From: an uncultured Collinsella sp. | GTDB taxonomy: Bacteria; Actinomycetota; Coriobacteriia; Coriobacteriales; Coriobacteriaceae | DNA length: 7,575 nt | Reading direction: 5' to 3' | Assembly: GCA_900758845.1 (NCBI GenBank) | Contig: CAAESW010000010.1 | Coordinates: 1-7,575 of the forward strand | Shown: in pieces, positions 5,651 through 7,575 of the stretch | How positions within the stretch are numbered: the stretch's first letter is position 1 | Layout: every line of letters starts with the position of its first letter | The notes under the pieces: generated by a model | What the model saw: the letters and a program-made list of their open reading frames with translations, nothing else | Databases searched by the model: none | Told to the model about the DNA's origin: nothing | Made by a program: the position numbers and the translations under genes

Positions 5651-5657
5651 CTCCTCC
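5651..5657 (-). promoter_or_regulatory. ribosome binding site of queH
   Basis: GGAGGAG on the minus strand directly touches an ATG at 5650 and is six bases from a second in-frame ATG at 5644. The second is the plausible start. The large hairpin at 5673-5780 ends 15 bases upstream of this site. Confidence 0.75.
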
Positions 5658-5672
5658 CAATCTTTGCCCAGG

Positions 5673-5780
5673 GTAGTCTTTTTGGGACGGGGCTATTTTG
5701 ACTACTTTTAACGTAAAGCAGTTCCAAGTACCTGCATCAACAGGAAAGTAGTCAAAATAGCCCCGTCCCAAAAAGACTAC
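5673..5780. repeat. perfect 36-bp inverted repeat overlapping a stop codon
   Basis: The arms at 5673-5708 and 5745-5780 are perfectly complementary over 36 bases around a 36-base spacer. Each arm contains a 33-base unit that is itself bounded by GTAGTC and GACTAC, with TTTTTGGGACGGGG inside. The right arm contains the TAG stop (5779-5777) of the zincin gene; the left arm ends just before the queH ribosome binding site. No T run follows the stem on the minus strand, so it is not a plain terminator. A transcript through it would form a very stable hairpin between the two genes. The outline resembles the palindrome at 3481-3540. Confidence 0.85.
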
Positions 5781-6346
5781 TTTGCGAAGAAGCGCACGCC
5801 AAAGGACGTGTCCTCGCAGGCGACAATGCGACGGTCGCGCAGAATGGTTCGCACGTAATACCAATCGCCTACACAGCCCGACAAATGCAGACCAGCCGCC
5901 AGGTAGCACAGCAGCGGATAGCCCGAGAGCGCAAACCCTAGGGTAAACGCCGCCGTCACAACAACCGTCGGCGCCAGGCAAACCACCACGTACCGCCGGC
6001 GCGAATACACCACGCCCTCGGCGCAGGCGTAAATCATGCAGGTTTCGAGATTTGCCCCAAAGGTCACCCGAGCACCGGCGGGCGCAAACAGCTTAAAGAA
6101 CACCGCATGCACCAGCTCGTGCACGGCAAATGACGCCGCCGAAACCGCAGTCAAACCGACTATCCAGCCCAAAACGGCCGTCCAACCGCCCGCGTCAGCC
6201 GCATCCAAGTCCGCGGGCCCACCCAGCAGCATAAACACCGGCACCAGGCACACGGCAAATGCGCCGAGCACGGCCATCCCCCACACAAAGCAGGCGTGCA
6301 GAAAATCCTCGTCCTCAAACGCATGTATGTTGGAAATCTCATTCAT
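5777..6346 (-). CDS. DUF3267-type membrane zincin (putative metalloprotease)
   Basis: The 189-residue protein has about four hydrophobic segments (near 18-42, 54-77, 119-140 and 142-158). It carries an HExxH metal site, HELVH, at 76-80 at the end of the second segment. A later SGCVGDW (156-162) offers D161 as a likely third metal ligand. This arrangement is that of the DUF3267 putative zincin family, related in layout to site-2-type intramembrane proteases. Members are thought to be membrane peptidases, but substrates are mostly unknown. The start at 6346 has no clear ribosome binding site, only CTAAG a few bases upstream. The C-terminus (FFAK) and stop lie in the arm of the inverted repeat at 5673-5780. 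It is upstream of queH on the same strand, with 132 bases between them, and divergent from the tRNA-ligase-like gene. A functional link to queuosine is not implied. Confidence 0.85.
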   Translation of the reverse strand: MNEISNIHAFEDEDFLHACFVWGMAVLGAFAVCLVPVFMLLGGPADLDAADAGGWTAVLGWIVGLTAVSAASFAVHELVHAVFFKLFAPAGARVTFGANLETCMIYACAEGVVYSRRRYVVVCLAPTVVVTAAFTLGFALSGYPLLCYLAAGLHLSGCVGDWYYVRTILRDRRIVACEDTSFGVRFFAK

Positions 6347-6478
6347 AGCATCTTAGGATAGCGCCCCTGCCACGTACCCGTCCGCATGTGCGATAATGTC
6401 GAACGATATGCACGAATTGACCACCGCGTCGCCAGGCCTTGCGCCCGGCCGCGCCCTTACTATATGCGAAGGAGTCCC
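6347..6478. promoter_or_regulatory. divergent promoter region with an extended -10 candidate
   Basis: This gap serves the zincin gene to the left and the tRNA-ligase-like gene to the right. On the plus strand TGCGATAAT at 6389-6397 fits an extended -10 element; no good -35 is seen 17 bases upstream, which an extended -10 can tolerate. A TTGACC at 6417-6422 lacks a partner -10. AAGGAG at 6469-6474, four bases before the ATG, is the ribosome binding site of the right-hand gene. No T-box or other leader RNA was recognised; the space is too short for a full T-box. Confidence 0.4.
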
Positions 6479-7575
6479 ATGGCATCCAAATACTCCATGA
6501 ACGACCGTCCCAGCTGGCCTCGCCGCGCCATCGTTACCGCCGGCGAGCCCTACGGCAACAAGGGCCTTCACTTTGGCCACGTCGGCGGCGTCTTTGTCCC
6601 GGCCGACTTCTTCGCCCGCTTCCTGCGCGACCGCCTGGGCCGCGAGAATGTCATCTTCACCTCGGGAACCGACTGCTACGGATCGCCCATCATGGAGAGC
6701 TACCGCAAGCTCAAGGAGAACGAGGGCTACGACAGGTCCATTAGTGAGTACGTCGAGTCCAATCACTCCCGTCAGGCCGCGACCCTCAACAACTACAACA
6801 TCAGCTGCGACATCTACGGCGGCTCGGGCCTTGAGCCGGCGGCCAAGATCCATAATGAGGTGACCGCTGAGATTATCGAGCGTCTGCACGAGCAGGGCAC
6901 CATCTCCAAGCGCTCTACCCTGCAGTTCTACGATGCCAAGGCCGGAACGTTCCTCAACGGTCGCCAGGTCATCGGCCGCTGCCCCATCCAAGGTTGCAAA
7001 TCCGAAAAGGCTTATGCCGACGAGTGCGACCTGGGTCACCAGTTTGAGCCCGAGGAGCTCATCGCGCCCAAGAGCCAGCTCACCGGCGAGGTGCCCGAGC
7101 TGCGCCCGGTCGACAACCTCTACTTCGACCTGCCGGCCTACCTCGACTTTATGAAGACCTATACCGCCAAGCTCGCCAAGAACCCGCAGGTTCGCTCCGT
7201 GGTCTCCAAGACCATGGAGGAGTGGCTGCTGCCGGCTCAGCTCTACATTCAGAACAAATTCCGCGAGGCTTTCGACGCCGTCGAGGACCAGCTGCCCGAG
7301 CACACCGTGCTGGAGCCCGAGGGCAACAAGAGCAGCTTTACCGTCACCTTCCCCAGCTGGAAGGAGCGCGACGACGCCCACGCGGTGCTCGCCAACGGCG
7401 GCGTGCGCTTCCGCAGCGGCAAGGCGCTCGTGCCCTTCCGCATCACCGGCAACATCGACTGGGGCGTTCCGGTGCCCGAGGTCGACGGCGTGAACGACGT
7501 CACCTGCTGGTGCTGGCCCGAGAGTCTGTGGGCGCCCATCAGTTACACCCGCACCGTGCTCGCGCGCGATGCCAA
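6479..7575 (+). CDS. methionyl-tRNA-synthetase-like class I tRNA ligase (3' end outside window)
   Basis: The open frame covers 365 residues and runs past the right edge. Class I features are clear: the HIGH-type signature HFGH (31-34) after EPYGNKG, and GTDCYGSPI (63-71) where methionyl enzymes usually have GTDEHG or GSDEHG. A QFYDAKAGTFL...R segment (149-162) leads to a zinc-knuckle-like region (C168, C173, C183, H187), then LIAPKSQLTGEVPELR and FDLPAYLDF (194-224), and finally ITGNIDWGVPVP with WPESLWAPISYT (322-357). These fit the methionyl-tRNA synthetase plan, in which the enzyme charges tRNA with methionine in the cytoplasm. Departures are notable: CYG for EHG, a C-x4-C...C-x3-H knuckle in place of paired CxxC, and about 50 extra residues around 270-320. 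The KMSKS loop would lie beyond the window. It may be the housekeeping enzyme of this lineage or a paralogue, so I do not assign metG firmly. Confidence 0.85.
   Translation, partial: MASKYSMNDRPSWPRRAIVTAGEPYGNKGLHFGHVGGVFVPADFFARFLRDRLGRENVIFTSGTDCYGSPIMESYRKLKENEGYDRSISEYVESNHSRQAATLNNYNISCDIYGGSGLEPAAKIHNEVTAEIIERLHEQGTISKRSTLQFYDAKAGTFLNGRQVIGRCPIQGCKSEKAYADECDLGHQFEPEELIAPKSQLTGEVPELRPVDNLYFDLPAYLDFMKTYTAKLAKNPQVRSVVSKTMEEWLLPAQLYIQNKFREAFDAVEDQLPEHTVLEPEGNKSSFTVTFPSWKERDDAHAVLANGGVRFRSGKALVPFRITGNIDWGVPVPEVDGVNDVTCWCWPESLWAPISYTRTVLARDA

Noticed and set aside
5645..5672. preQ1 riboswitch or other leader RNA in front of queH
   Set aside because: The space between the inverted repeat and the ribosome binding site is too short, and no preQ1-type pseudoknot sequence was seen there or before queA.
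5673..5780. Standard intrinsic terminator
   Set aside because: The stem is very strong, but no T run follows it on either strand; T runs are only inside the arms.
6353..7381. Minus-strand open frame of 342 codons opposite the tRNA-ligase-like gene
   Set aside because: The plus strand encodes class I synthetase motifs; the minus frame has no recognisable domain and overlaps the divergent promoter region.

Overview
The window looks like chromosome from a GC-rich Coriobacteriia member, most likely Collinsella or a close relative. The basis is the GC-rich codon use, the protein flavour of the genes, and intergenic palindromes built on GGGGACGTTCTT-type motifs that I associate with that group. 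This is an inference by eye. No database was searched.

Layout from left to right. The 3' tail of an unidentified plus-strand gene (possibly a transposase) ends at 85. About 425 bases without a gene follow (86-510): GC-rich hairpins, a perfect 14-bp hairpin, then a long structured element lying against the stop codon of a minus-strand short-chain dehydrogenase (511-1311). A divergent intergenic region leads to a 587-residue plus-strand coiled-coil protein with a C-terminal membrane anchor (1608-3371). The next 415 bases (3372-3786) carry three palindromic or direct repeats and a second copy of the structured element, now against the stop codon of queA. Three minus-strand genes follow in transcription order 6346 to 3787: a DUF3267-type membrane zinc-protease-like gene, queH and queA. 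A perfect 36-bp inverted repeat sits between the first two. A divergent methionyl-tRNA-synthetase-like gene starts at 6479 on the plus strand and runs off the window.

queH and queA form one metabolic unit. QueA adds the epoxycyclopentanediol ring to the 7-deazaguanine at the wobble base of tRNA, giving epoxyqueuosine, and QueH reduces it to queuosine. The other genes have no clear joint pathway.

The most unusual content is intergenic. Two copies of an element of about 140 bases (366-510 and 3645-3787) keep the same fold while their outer and middle stems differ in sequence by compensating changes. Both lie directly after the TAG stop of a minus-strand gene and end in TTTT on that strand. This supports a structured RNA or elaborate terminator family. 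A second, unrelated palindrome family (GTAGTC...GGGACG...) occurs at 3481-3605, 5054-5077 and 5673-5780, and two of these contain the TAG stop codons of queH and the zincin gene. I found no tRNA, rRNA, CRISPR array or recognisable riboswitch.
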